Assembly: GCA_023453025.1 (NCBI GenBank)
Contig: JAEXUD010000069.1
Span: forward strand, 1 to 40,043
From: Bacillota bacterium
Lineage (GTDB): Bacteria; Bacillota; Clostridia; Tissierellales; Sedimentibacteraceae
Length of the DNA: 40,043 bases
Direction of reading: 5' to 3'
Shown piece by piece: positions 8,154 to 16,304 of the stretch. Under the pieces are notes generated by a model. The model worked only from the letters and a program-made list of their open reading frames with translations, was not told the origin of the DNA and searched no databases. A program made the position numbers and the translations under genes. The first letter of the stretch is position 1. Each line of letters begins with the position of its first letter.

Positions 8154-8714
8154 ATGAATAATTTTTTAAATATGTTCAAGGACAATAAAAATCTAAAGTA
8201 CGCAGTAAATATTTTTATATTATTAGTCATTGTTTCATTGATTCTTAAACTTGACACCTCAAAAATAACCGACACCACTACCAAAATTGTTACCGGAGGC
8301 AATGATAAACAAGAAACGACAACAGAAAGCTACGTATATTCATTAGAAAAGAGGTTGGAGGAAATCCTCGATAAAATTGAGAATGTTAACAATGTAGATG
8401 TAATGATCTACACCAAAAAAACTCCTGAACTGAAACCTATTTATGATGAAAATACCAGCAATGAAACTAACGTTGAAACTGGCGGCGATGGTACGAAAAG
8501 AGAGGTGAAAAGAGAAACTAAGCAAAACCAAGTTATTCTGGGAGGCGATAATCAGGTAGTTGAAAAATATTATGAATATCCTGAAATATCCGGAGTCCTG
8601 GTGGTAGCAAATTATACCGGTAATAAAGATATTTATACGATTCTTATGAATTGTGTGAAAACTTTATTAGATATCAATTTAAATGATATTGAAATAGTAC
8701 TATCCAACAGATAA
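8154..8714 (+). CDS. spoIIIAG: Stage III sporulation protein AG
   Basis: A 186-residue protein with one membrane helix (residues about 18-36) and an outside domain. SpoIIIAG builds a large ring in the space between the two sporangial membranes. The ring-building motif fold can be recognised in YVYSLEKRLEEILDKIENV and the C-terminal PEISGVLVVANYTGNKD...ETVLSNR-like region (here LNDIEIVLSNR). Between them lies a polar Gly/Thr/Glu-rich insertion (NETNVETGGDGTKREVKRE), corresponding to the beta-triangle loop. The start has a GGAGGCACAT site. The next gene follows after 106 bp, the largest gap of the operon. Confidence 0.93.
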   Translation: MNNFLNMFKDNKNLKYAVNIFILLVIVSLILKLDTSKITDTTTKIVTGGNDKQETTTESYVYSLEKRLEEILDKIENVNNVDVMIYTKKTPELKPIYDENTSNETNVETGGDGTKREVKRETKQNQVILGGDNQVVEKYYEYPEISGVLVVANYTGNKDIYTILMNCVKTLLDINLNDIEIVLSNR

Positions 8715-8820
8715 ATATTTGTCATACTGAATATCAGTGGTGAAACTCATTTCTATTGGATATACTAAAGCTTCTTCTTAATTGAAAAAGCAATTAATTG
8801 AATTAACTTAGGGGGTAATT

Positions 8821-9690
8821 ATGATTATGAGAAAGGAAACATTAGTATTTTTAACTTCTTTGGCTATAATATTCATTATTGGCTATGTAAATATGACTAT
8901 GCTGCCAGAGAATGTATTTAATGAAGATGATTACGCACAATTAGAAGATGAATTGCAAGCTGACAAGATGGATAACGATATAGCACAAATTGTTGAAAAT
9001 GTAAATGATGAAATCAATGGAGCACAATTAGTAGAAGTATTAGAACAGGTGGACACAACCGATATGGCAGTAAATCAGCCTCAAGACGTGCCAACATTAG
9101 CAGAGGCTGAAGAGGGCGTTAAAGGCGTACATGAGGAAGCAGCAGATGAGCCCGAAGACAACACAGAAGTAGCTTTAGAAGAAGAGCCCGCAGAGGAAGA
9201 TTCAGCTTCAGAAGAATCCTCAATTGCTGAGGTTGTTGAAGATGAGCCCGACTATGTAATACTGGGTGACATAACTAACATATTGGAAGAAAATTCTGTA
9301 GTGGCTAACTCTGGCGGCGTAGTTGATATGATTAATTCCAGCTTTGCTAATTTCAAGATTAACAAGGAAAAGGGAAATCAGGATGTTATTGATCATTTAG
9401 AGGAAAGCCTGAGCAACGAATCTGTTTCAGCTGACACCAAAAGTCAATTTGAAGCTCTGTTATTAAACAAGAATCAGTTCGTTGAAAAAGAACAGGATAT
9501 TGAACTGATGCTTCAGACTAAAGGCTACAATGAAACTGTAGTAATTGTTGATGAAGATATGGTTAAAGTAGTTACAAATGATACTATTGAACAAGCTGAT
9601 GCTACTAAAATATTAGATGTTATTGTATCAGAAACCAATTACGAACCGGCTCAAATAAAAATAGTTAAATTTGATAATATTGATTTGTAA
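8821..9690 (+). CDS. spoIIIAH: Stage III sporulation protein AH, with acidic insertion
   Basis: SpoIIIAH is the mother-cell membrane protein that binds SpoIIQ from the forespore across the intermembrane space. The 289-residue product is about 70 longer than the Bacillus protein (218). Residues 8-26 form the membrane helix; the ring-building domain is C-terminal (about 185-289, with the IELMLQTKGYNETVVIVDED segment). The extra length is a low-complexity, strongly acidic stretch at roughly residues 95-145, rich in Glu, Asp, Ala and Ser. A GGGGGT site precedes ATG 8821; ATG 8827 is possible. It closes the spoIIIA operon. Confidence 0.93.
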   Translation: MIMRKETLVFLTSLAIIFIIGYVNMTMLPENVFNEDDYAQLEDELQADKMDNDIAQIVENVNDEINGAQLVEVLEQVDTTDMAVNQPQDVPTLAEAEEGVKGVHEEAADEPEDNTEVALEEEPAEEDSASEESSIAEVVEDEPDYVILGDITNILEENSVVANSGGVVDMINSSFANFKINKEKGNQDVIDHLEESLSNESVSADTKSQFEALLLNKNQFVEKEQDIELMLQTKGYNETVVIVDEDMVKVVTNDTIEQADATKILDVIVSETNYEPAQIKIVKFDNIDL

Positions 9691-9732
9691 AATTTTACAA
9701 CTTCTGATATAATCATTTAAGGAGGTGCTAAT

Positions 9733-10122
9733 ATGGATAATGATAATTTAGAATTTGGCCAGGTAAAAATATCTGATGATGTAATTATAATAATAGCAGG
9801 AATTGCAACCAGTGGAGTAAAGGGTGTAAGCACAACTCGAACAGGCATGGCCGACGGTATTTCAAATCTGTTTTCTAAGAATAATTATTCAAAGGGAATC
9901 AAGGTTGAAATTAATGAAAATACTGTTGTTTTAGACATTTTCATTAATGTTGAATACGGATATAAAATAAGTGAAGTAGCGAAAGAAGTCCAAGCTGCAG
10001 TTAAAAAGGAAATTGAAACAATGACTGATATGCAGGTAGCGGCAGTCAATGTTCATGTACTTAATATCATACAAGATAAAGATAAAGATAAAGAAATTAT
10101 TGAAACTGACATAGTTGAATAG
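9733..10122 (+). CDS. yqhY: Asp23/Gls24-family protein YqhY
   Basis: This 129-residue protein belongs to the Asp23/Gls24 family (DUF322). The typical opening GQVKISDDVIIIIAGIATSG (residues 8-27), GVKGVSTTRTGMADGIS, and the later DIFINVEYGYKISEVAKEVQ and VNVHVLNI segments are all present. In Bacillus yqhY follows accBC and precedes nusB, and its loss disturbs fatty acid synthesis; here accBC is absent and the gene directly follows spoIIIAH. An AAGGAGGTGCTAAT ribosome site precedes ATG 9733. The C-terminal Lys/Asp repeat (DKDKDKE) is an ordinary polar tail. Confidence 0.92.
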   Translation: MDNDNLEFGQVKISDDVIIIIAGIATSGVKGVSTTRTGMADGISNLFSKNNYSKGIKVEINENTVVLDIFINVEYGYKISEVAKEVQAAVKKEIETMTDMQVAAVNVHVLNIIQDKDKDKEIIETDIVE

Positions 10123-10144
10123 TTTAATAAGATATAAATACTAA

Positions 10145-10179
10145 TATAGATTGACAATTCAATATTGTCAATCTATAAT
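10145..10179 (+). promoter_or_regulatory. Perfect consensus promoter inside a perfect 14-bp inverted repeat
   Basis: TTGACA (10151-10156), a 17-bp spacer and TATAAT (10174-10179) match the sigma-A consensus at all twelve positions. The same bases form TATAGATTGACAAT (10145-10158) and its exact complement ATTGTCAATCTATA (10164-10177) around TCAAT. Because of the symmetry the - strand also reads TTGACA, 17 bp, TATATT. It should drive nusB and the genes after it; the symmetry is what one expects of a repressor-controlled site, which is inference. Confidence 0.8.
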
Positions 10180-10185
10180 TATGTA

Positions 10186-10226
10186 TGCCCTAACCCCGTT
10201 TTTCAGAGTGCCCTAACCCTAACCCC
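10186..10226 (+). repeat. CCCTAACCC repeats in the nusB leader
   Basis: TGCCCTAACCCC at 10186-10197 is repeated at 10209-10226 as TGCCCTAACCCTAACCCC. These are by far the most C-rich bases of the non-coding sequence in the window and lie in the expected 5' UTR of nusB, ending about 19 bp before the ribosome site. Function is unknown. Confidence 0.6.
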
Positions 10227-10260
10227 ATAAAGATTTACGCAACTTAAAGTTGGAGGAAAA

Positions 10261-10665
10261 ATGAAACGAAAAGAAACAAGAGAAGAAGCAGTTAAAATAG
10301 CATATTGCATGGATGTTAACAAAGAATTTGACAAAACACTGCCATGTAAATATATTAATCATTTTGAAATAGATGGTGCTGATATTGACTATTTGAACAA
10401 AACAATGGACGATCTTATTGACCATCTGGAAGAAATTGATAAACATGTTACTGCAAACTCGAAGGACTGGAAAATAAACAGAATTGCGAAGGTTGACCTT
10501 GCAGTGCTGCGTGTGGCAATATCAGAAATACTTTATAATGATTCCATACCGGCATCTGTATCAATAAATGAAGCTGTTGAAATAAGTAAAAAGTATTCCA
10601 ATGAAGATTCACATAAATTTATAAACGGAATATTGGGTACAGTTGTAAGGTGTATTGAACAATGA
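10261..10665 (+). CDS. nusB: Transcription antitermination factor NusB
   Basis: The 134-residue product is NusB, which with NusE (S10) binds boxA of rRNA leaders and prevents early termination. The family marks are the N-terminal MKRKETREEAVKIAYCMD helix, the DWKINRIAKVDLAVLRVAISEIL block (about residues 72-94) and the C-terminal VSINEAVEISKKYSNEDSHKF followed by INGILGTVV. All-helical and of normal length. TTGGAGGAAAA precedes ATG 10261. It overlaps the following gene by 4 bp and is the first gene behind the strong promoter at 10151-10179. Confidence 0.96.
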   Translation: MKRKETREEAVKIAYCMDVNKEFDKTLPCKYINHFEIDGADIDYLNKTMDDLIDHLEEIDKHVTANSKDWKINRIAKVDLAVLRVAISEILYNDSIPASVSINEAVEISKKYSNEDSHKFINGILGTVVRCIEQ

Positions 10666-11630
10666 CAGAATATATACTCGGTATTGACACAAGTGCTTAT
10701 ACAACATCTATTGCTTTAACAGAAGCTAGCTTGAAAGAAATAATCACCGATAAAAGAGGAATTTTAACAGTCCCACACGGACAAAAAGGATTAAGGCAGC
10801 AGGATGCTGTCTTCCAGCATTTAAGAAATTTTCAGGAACTTTACGAAGAAATACGAGCTGATTTAATAAATATCAGCGTTGTTTCAGTATCCTCCAGGCC
10901 AAGAAATGTTGAAGGATCCTATATGCCGGTGTTCACTGTCGGACAAAATTTTGCCAAAGTAATAGCAAAGACATTAAATTGTAAATATATTGAATATTCT
11001 CACCAGGAAAATCATATTGCTACTTCCCTGATTGAACAATACAAAGAAGTTAATGATAATATACTCGGCATACATATTTCAGGTGGTACTACAGAATTCC
11101 TGGGTGTAAAAAAGGCATGTAAGGGCTATGATACTGTCATAAAAGGCGGAACCAAAGATATAACATTTGGCCAGCTTATTGACAGAATAGGAAATATATT
11201 GTGTTTTCCTTTTCCTTGCGGCATGCACATGGAAAAATATTTAGAAACCAATCATGTGGTTGAAAGTATTAAACAACCTTCAATCAGCGGAGAAGCTTAT
11301 ATAAATCTATCAGGAATTGAAAACTATTACAAAAATTTATATATTTCAAATAAATACAATAAAGAATCTATTATCAGCTCACTGTTTAAATATATAGCAG
11401 ATTGCATTTTACATATCATAAATTATATAAAGTTAAATTATACTTTTGAAACCGTAATAATTACAGGAGGTGTTGCCTCCAACAGCATTATAAGAAAATA
11501 TGTTTCAGATAAGATAAACAGTAAATATAAAATAATTCTTCCTGCAAAAGAAAATTCATCTGATAATGCCGTGGGCGTTTCATTACTTCCCATTATAGAC
11601 AGGTGGTACAATGAAATTAAAACCAATTAA
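10662..11630 (+). CDS. TsaD/Kae1-like ASKHA protein (TsaD paralogue)
   Basis: This 322-residue protein belongs to the Kae1/TsaD family, whose true member makes threonylcarbamoyl-adenosine in tRNA. The ASKHA phosphate loops appear as GIDTSAYTTSIAL (residues 7-19) and GIHISGGTTEFL. Metal ligands are kept: HQENH at 114-118 (HxxxH) and D301 in SSDNAVG; ITGGVASNSIIRK matches the adenosine loop. Several TsaD positions differ, for example HMEGH reads HQENH and C-T-D-N reads S-S-D-N. It sits between nusB and xseA, overlapping both (4 and 20 bp), where Bacillus has folD. I read it as a paralogue found in clostridia, with the real TsaD elsewhere; its function is unknown. Confidence 0.75.
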   Translation: MTEYILGIDTSAYTTSIALTEASLKEIITDKRGILTVPHGQKGLRQQDAVFQHLRNFQELYEEIRADLINISVVSVSSRPRNVEGSYMPVFTVGQNFAKVIAKTLNCKYIEYSHQENHIATSLIEQYKEVNDNILGIHISGGTTEFLGVKKACKGYDTVIKGGTKDITFGQLIDRIGNILCFPFPCGMHMEKYLETNHVVESIKQPSISGEAYINLSGIENYYKNLYISNKYNKESIISSLFKYIADCILHIINYIKLNYTFETVIITGGVASNSIIRKYVSDKINSKYKIILPAKENSSDNAVGVSLLPIIDRWYNEIKTN

Positions 11631-12795
11631 AGTTTCAGTATTAAACCAATATATAAAAAAATATCTTATGAGCAACTCAATTTTAAATAATCTCCGTGTT
11701 GAAGGAGAAATTTCCAACATACGTATGAGCAAGACAGGCTATACATATTTTTCTCTCTGCGATGAGGTGTCATGTATTAATTGTGTTGCTTTTTTTGCTG
11801 ACAATATTTCTAAAAACGGAGACAAAATAATTGCAGAAGGAGAGCTGTCGGTTTATGAAGCAAAAGGAACCTACCAGCTGATAATAAAAAGTATAGAAAG
11901 AGTAGGTCTTGGCAAAATTCTGGTTGATTTGGAAATATTAAAAGAAAAATTAAAAAACGAGGGAATGTTTGAAAAGCATAGAGACATTCCTCTATATCCT
12001 GCAAAAATCGGTATAATAACCTCCAAGACCGGGGCGGCTATCAAAGACATATTAAAAACCTTTGAAGGTGTCAGAGCTGATATTGAAGTAATAATTTACA
12101 ATACATTGGTACAGGGTGAAAAATCCAAAGAAAGCATTATTAATGGCCTTAGATTTTTCAATAACAGTGATACAGATGTAGTTCTGATATCCAGAGGTGG
12201 AGGGAGCTTTGAGGATTTGAATGTCTTTAATGATATTAATGTTGCAGAAGAGGTTTATAAATCCAAGTTACCTGTTGTAACAGGTATTGGTCACGAAACA
12301 GACAGAACTCTCACGGATTATGTTGCAGACATATATTGCCATACACCAACAGCTGCGGCAGATAGGATAATACGAGGCTACAAGGACATTGAAGAAAAAC
12401 TGGAAAGCTTTGCGTACAAATTAAAGCAAGGCACATACAACAAGCTTTTAATGAAACAAGCTGAGCTAAAATCATCAAAATATATGCTAAAAAGCTACCT
12501 TCCGTTAGAAAAAATTTATAAATTGAAAAATGAAACTGAAAATTATAGAAACTTTATTAATAAAAGAGTATTAAACCAGCTAAATGATTTGACTCATCAA
12601 CTGGAAATATTGAACGAAAAGCTTAACAGCTACAATTATAATAAAAAGCTTGACAAGGGCTTTGCATTGGTTTCAGACATGAATGGAAAAATATTAAGAA
12701 ATATCCGCCAAGTAGAGATAAACGATTTATTAAATATACGATTCAGGGATTTTAAAATACAAGCAGAAGCAAAAAACATAAAAGAGGTAGAATAA
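11611..12795 (+). CDS. xseA: Exodeoxyribonuclease VII large subunit
   Basis: XseA is the catalytic subunit of exonuclease VII, which degrades single-stranded DNA to short oligonucleotides. The 394-residue protein begins with the OB-fold DNA-binding domain (VSVLNQYIKKYL, LRVEGEISNIRMSKTGYTYFSL, residues about 6-50). The catalytic part holds KIGIITSKTGAAIKD, VVLISRGGGSFEDLNVFND and TGIGHETDRTLTDYVAD with the TPTAAAD sequence, then a coiled-coil stretch. Length is a little below the usual 400-450. It starts inside the end of the previous gene, after AGGTGG, and its TAA shares a base with the ATG of xseB. Confidence 0.96.
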   Translation: MKLKPIKVSVLNQYIKKYLMSNSILNNLRVEGEISNIRMSKTGYTYFSLCDEVSCINCVAFFADNISKNGDKIIAEGELSVYEAKGTYQLIIKSIERVGLGKILVDLEILKEKLKNEGMFEKHRDIPLYPAKIGIITSKTGAAIKDILKTFEGVRADIEVIIYNTLVQGEKSKESIINGLRFFNNSDTDVVLISRGGGSFEDLNVFNDINVAEEVYKSKLPVVTGIGHETDRTLTDYVADIYCHTPTAAADRIIRGYKDIEEKLESFAYKLKQGTYNKLLMKQAELKSSKYMLKSYLPLEKIYKLKNETENYRNFINKRVLNQLNDLTHQLEILNEKLNSYNYNKKLDKGFALVSDMNGKILRNIRQVEINDLLNIRFRDFKIQAEAKNIKEVE

Positions 12796-12989
12796 TGAAA
12801 TATGAAAGCTTTGAAAATGCATTTATGAATCTGAAGAAAATAATTCATGAATTTGAAGAAAATGATAACCTTTCCATAGATGAACTCATGAAGAAATATG
12901 AGGAAGGTATGGAGGCATATTCTTTTTGCACAAAAAAACTTGAAGATACACAAAAGAAAATAAAAATTATAGATGAATCCTTTGAATGA
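12795..12989 (+). CDS. xseB: Exodeoxyribonuclease VII small subunit
   Basis: XseB (64 residues) is the small helical subunit that binds the long coiled coil of XseA. The family pattern is clear: SFENAFMNLKKIIHEFEENDNLSIDELMKKYEEGMEAYSFCTKKLEDTQKKIKI (given here only for residues 4-57 in outline: FENAF, LSIDELMKKYEEGM, CTKKLEDTQKKI). It overlaps the xseA stop by one base (TAATG), the usual coupling. In Bacillus ispA and dxs follow; here both are missing and a 255-bp gap leads to tlyA. Confidence 0.96.
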   Translation: MKYESFENAFMNLKKIIHEFEENDNLSIDELMKKYEEGMEAYSFCTKKLEDTQKKIKIIDESFE

Positions 12990-13148
12990 TTAAAATTATG
13001 GGTAAAATTCCCAATGTTTTTCATATACACATAAATCAGAACATGTGTCTTTAAAAAATGGAGACTGTCACCATCATATCGATTTGAATAAACAAAATAT
13101 TTATTCATTTTTACCACATCTTTTCTAATAAATAATAAAATTATTAAT

Positions 13149-13177
13149 TGATATTTATAAATAGTTATGCTATAATT
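13149..13177 (+). promoter_or_regulatory. Extended -10 promoter for tlyA
   Basis: TTGATA (13149-13154), a 17-bp spacer and TATAAT (13172-13177) preceded by TGC, an extended -10. It lies about 65 bp before tlyA and shows that tlyA-argR-recN begins a new transcription unit. The rest of the 12990-13244 gap is AT-rich and holds nothing else I can name. Confidence 0.75.
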
Positions 13178-13244
13178 TTATTGAATTATTCCTATGTATT
13201 ATTTTTATATAGAATAATTATGTAAAGTTATGAAAGGGTATTTA

Positions 13245-14039
13245 ATGGAAGAATACAGACTTGATGTATATCTACAGACAAATAACTTGGCAGAAAGCAG
13301 AGAACGAGCAAAACAATTAATTTTAAAAAGTTGTGTGTATGTAAACAATAAATTAATTACCAAACCTTCTGTAAAAGTTAACTCAAGCGATAAAATTGAA
13401 ATAAAAAACAACTTTAACTATGTGAGCAGAGGAGCATCAAAGATAGAAAAAGCAATAAAATTTTTTGATGTAGATTTAAATGATAAAATAGCAGTTGATA
13501 TAGGAGCTTCTACAGGAGGCTTCACTGATTTCCTTATAAAAAACAATGCAAAAAAGGTATATGCGATTGATGTAGGACATGGTCAGCTTCATGAATCCTT
13601 AAAAAAAAATGAAAATGTAATTAATTTAGAAGGGACAAATTTCAGATATATTGACACTTCCATTTTTTGTGAAAGCATTGATATAATTACAGTTGATGTA
13701 TCCTTCATATCTTTAAAATTAATTTTGCCTAAAATATACGAAATAAGTAATGATCAAACAGATATAATTGTATTGATAAAACCTCAGTTCGAAGCGGGAA
13801 AACAAAATGTAGGGAAAAACGGTATCATTAAGGACAAAAAAATCCATTTGGAGGTTTTAAATAATATAAAAGCATACTGTGATGAAAATGGATTACATTT
13901 AAAAGATTTAACCTTCTCTCCAATAAAGGGAGGAGACGGTAATATTGAATACCTGGGTTACATTAAAAAAGGGGCGAACCAAAATTTATTAACAGTGGAA
14001 TATAAATTCAAAGACTTAATATTTCAAGCCTTTGAATGA
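13245..14039 (+). CDS. tlyA: TlyA-family rRNA 2'-O-methyltransferase (YqxC)
   Basis: The 264-residue protein has an N-terminal S4 RNA-binding domain (YRLDVYLQTNNLAESRERAK, residues 4-23, through VNNKLITKPSVKV) and a FtsJ-like methyltransferase domain with the SAM loop VDIGASTGGFTDFL (about residues 85-98) and the VDVSFISLKLILP motif. TlyA enzymes methylate cytidines of 16S and 23S rRNA. I use ATG 13245, which has GAAAGGG six bases upstream; ATG 13230 lacks a ribosome site. In Bacillus the same gene (yqxC) also precedes ahrC and recN. Confidence 0.93.
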   Translation: MEEYRLDVYLQTNNLAESRERAKQLILKSCVYVNNKLITKPSVKVNSSDKIEIKNNFNYVSRGASKIEKAIKFFDVDLNDKIAVDIGASTGGFTDFLIKNNAKKVYAIDVGHGQLHESLKKNENVINLEGTNFRYIDTSIFCESIDIITVDVSFISLKLILPKIYEISNDQTDIIVLIKPQFEAGKQNVGKNGIIKDKKIHLEVLNNIKAYCDENGLHLKDLTFSPIKGGDGNIEYLGYIKKGANQNLLTVEYKFKDLIFQAFE

Positions 14040-14066
14040 AAAATAATAGAATTTAAGAGGTGACAA

Positions 14067-14519
14067 ATGAAAAAGTATACGAGACAAACAAAAATTCTTG
14101 AGCTTATTTCTAAAAAGGAAGTCGAAACTCAAGAGGAACTTGCAGACGGCTTAAAGGCTATGGGCATTGATGTTACACAGGCTACTATTTCAAGAGACAT
14201 AAAAGAACTTAGACTGGTAAAGGTAATGTCTAAAAACGGCAAGTACAAATATGCAACAATTGGACAAAGCCAGGAAGGTATTACTGACAGACTATATAAA
14301 ATATTTGAAAACTCAGTAGTTTCTATTGATAATGCTATGAACATTATTGTATTAAAAACAATACCTGGTGCAGCTCAAATTTGTGCTTCTGCAATTGACT
14401 ATATGGGGGTAGATGATATAGTAGGCACATTGGCAGGAGATGATACTGTATTCGTGGCTATAAGATCTTTGGAACAAGTAGATTATGTATTGGATGAATT
14501 TAAAAAGAATATAAGATAA
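14067..14519 (+). CDS. argR: Arginine repressor ArgR/AhrC
   Basis: This 150-residue protein is the arginine-responsive repressor and activator. The winged-helix N-terminus is typical: KKYTRQTKILELISKKEVET, then QEELADGLKAMGIDVTQATISRDIKELRLVKV (positions about 22-53, quoted in parts: VTQATISRDIKELRLVK). The hexamer/arginine-binding C-terminal domain includes TIPGAAQICASAIDYMG and VGTLAGDDTVFVA with the GDDT arginine-site aspartates. No arginine genes are nearby; the location between tlyA and recN is the Bacillus ahrC position. An AGAGGTGAC site precedes ATG 14067, and recN follows after 10 bp. Confidence 0.96.
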   Translation: MKKYTRQTKILELISKKEVETQEELADGLKAMGIDVTQATISRDIKELRLVKVMSKNGKYKYATIGQSQEGITDRLYKIFENSVVSIDNAMNIIVLKTIPGAAQICASAIDYMGVDDIVGTLAGDDTVFVAIRSLEQVDYVLDEFKKNIR

Positions 14520-14529
14520 TGGTGGTTGT

Positions 14530-16194
14530 ATGCTGCTTAACTTAAGTATACGCAATTTTGCTGTATTTGAAAATGAATCTATTAAATTTGAAAATGGTTT
14601 TAATGTATTTACCGGTGAGACCGGCTCTGGAAAATCAGTGCTTATTGAAGCTTTGTCCATGGTTTTAGGGGAGAGATCTTCAAAAGATTTAATCAGAAAA
14701 GGAAAAGACAGCGCATCAATTGAAGCGGTTTTTGACATATCTTTTTATAATGAAGTTCAAGATAGGTTAAAGAAAATTAACATTGAGATAGGTCCCGAAG
14801 ATTATCTTATTGTATCAAGGGAAATATTGGAGACCGGAAAGAGTATAAGCAAAATAAACGGCAGGACCATACCTCTAAGCTCATTAAAGGAAGTAGGCAG
14901 CTGTTTAATAGATATATATGGTCAATTCGGACATGAAAACCTGTTTAAAAAAGAAAATCATATTTTATTATTGGACAGTCTAATCAAAAAAGAGCTCTCT
15001 CCCGTGATTGATGAGTATTCAATAATGTACGCAGAATACATGAGAATATTGAATGAAATTGATTTCCTTAATAAAAAGCTTATAAATAAGGACATAAAAA
15101 TTGAGCAGCTTCAATATGAAATAGATGAAATTGATGAAGCTGATTTAAAGGACGAAGAAGAGGAACAGCTGCTTAAAGAAATTAAAAAGCTTACAAATAT
15201 GAAGGACTTGCAAGAATCCTTGTATGAAGCTGCAGATGTTTTAAATTCAGGTAACAGTCTTAATAACGTTTACAGCATATTAAATAAAATAAAAGCATAT
15301 GATGAAAAGTTAGAAAGCTTTCTTTCAAGGCTTGATATACTGCTGGAAGAAATCCAATATTTAAATTACGATTTAAGAGATTATACGGAAAAACTTGAGC
15401 TGGATGAAACTAAGCTTAATAATATTGAGACACGAATGTCTCTTATAACAAGATTAAAAAGAAAATATGGTTTCACAGTTGATAAAATTATAGAATATAG
15501 AAATGCATCAGAAAAGGAATTAAACATTTTAAAAGAGGCAGAATATAATTTAAGTATATTAATTAAAGAAAAAAATGCATTATATATTAAATTAAAAGAG
15601 TTTTCCGAAAAAATATCAGACAAAAGAAAAAATGCTGCAAGACAGCTGGAATCAAGATTATTATTGGAGCTTAATGATCTTAATATGAAAAATATAATGT
15701 TCAAGGTCAGCTTTGAAAGAAAAAATAATTTCTCACCTGACGGCACAGATGACATTGAGTTTTTAATTTCAACCAATGTGGGAAGTGATTTGAACTCTGT
15801 TCAGAAGGTTGTATCAGGAGGAGAAGCATCCCGTATAATGCTTGCATTTAAAAAAATAAGTTCAGATATTGAAAGCACACAAACTTTGGTATTTGACGAA
15901 ATTGATTCCGGCATCAGCGGCAAAACAGCACAAATGGCAGGAATTAAAATGAATTTTATATCTGAAAAACATCAGGTTATTTGTGTAACTCATTCACCAC
16001 AAATAGCTTCAATATCTGACAATCATTTTTTAATTGAAAAAAATGTTGTTCAGGAAAGCACATACAGCTCAGTTAAAAAGCTTAATGATAAAAATAAAAT
16101 TTATGAAATAGCAAGACTTTTAAGCGGGATGAAAATTACAGAAAAATCATTAAATAATGCTAAAGAATTAATTGATTCAAATAAATCAGTTTAA
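14530..16194 (+). CDS. recN: DNA repair protein RecN
   Basis: RecN is an SMC-like ATPase that acts early in double-strand break repair. The 554-residue product starts MLLNLSIRNFAVFE and holds the Walker A loop FTGETGSGKS (about residues 30-39). A long coiled-coil middle rich in Glu, Lys and Leu follows (about 150-360). The C-terminal ATPase half has the signature VVSGGEASRIMLAFKK and the Walker B/D-loop TLVFDEIDSGISG, then the VICVTHSPQIAS switch. Length is normal (about 570). It lies 10 bp after argR, with GGTGG as the ribosome site. No clear terminator follows. Confidence 0.97.
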   Translation: MLLNLSIRNFAVFENESIKFENGFNVFTGETGSGKSVLIEALSMVLGERSSKDLIRKGKDSASIEAVFDISFYNEVQDRLKKINIEIGPEDYLIVSREILETGKSISKINGRTIPLSSLKEVGSCLIDIYGQFGHENLFKKENHILLLDSLIKKELSPVIDEYSIMYAEYMRILNEIDFLNKKLINKDIKIEQLQYEIDEIDEADLKDEEEEQLLKEIKKLTNMKDLQESLYEAADVLNSGNSLNNVYSILNKIKAYDEKLESFLSRLDILLEEIQYLNYDLRDYTEKLELDETKLNNIETRMSLITRLKRKYGFTVDKIIEYRNASEKELNILKEAEYNLSILIKEKNALYIKLKEFSEKISDKRKNAARQLESRLLLELNDLNMKNIMFKVSFERKNNFSPDGTDDIEFLISTNVGSDLNSVQKVVSGGEASRIMLAFKKISSDIESTQTLVFDEIDSGISGKTAQMAGIKMNFISEKHQVICVTHSPQIASISDNHFLIEKNVVQESTYSSVKKLNDKNKIYEIARLLSGMKITEKSLNNAKELIDSNKSV

Positions 16195-16247
16195 AAACAT
16201 TCCTGAAATACAGAATATAAGTATTCATAAATGAACAAATTTTAACA

Positions 16248-16272
16248 TTTCATGATAAAGACATTCATGAAA
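16248..16272. repeat. Hairpin related to the spoIVB/dacF upstream element
   Basis: TTTCATGA (16248-16255) and TCATGAAA (16265-16272) form an 8-bp stem with a 9-nt loop, preceded by TAACA. This is the same plan (TTTCA...TGAAA, 8-9 nt loop) as the elements at 16305-16343 and 22310-22349, but it is not followed by a matching promoter. Confidence 0.5.
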
Positions 16273-16304
16273 AGCAAGAATTTGTAATCATTTATATAAC
16301 ATAT

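Noticed and set aside
8778..8797. TTAATTG/CAATTAA hairpin between spoIIIAG and spoIIIAH as terminator
   Set aside because: The stem is only 7 A/T-rich pairs and no T-run follows.
10145..10179. Perfect inverted repeat as terminator of yqhY
   Set aside because: No T-run follows the stem and the bases give a perfect promoter; a terminator role for yqhY is not excluded but is the weaker reading.
10186..10226. CCCTAA repeats as a telomere or linear-replicon end
   Set aside because: The copies are too few, imperfect and placed in the middle of conserved chromosomal genes.
12990..13244. Remains of ispA or dxs between xseB and tlyA
   Set aside because: All frames are short and none resembles isoprenoid enzymes; only a promoter is seen.
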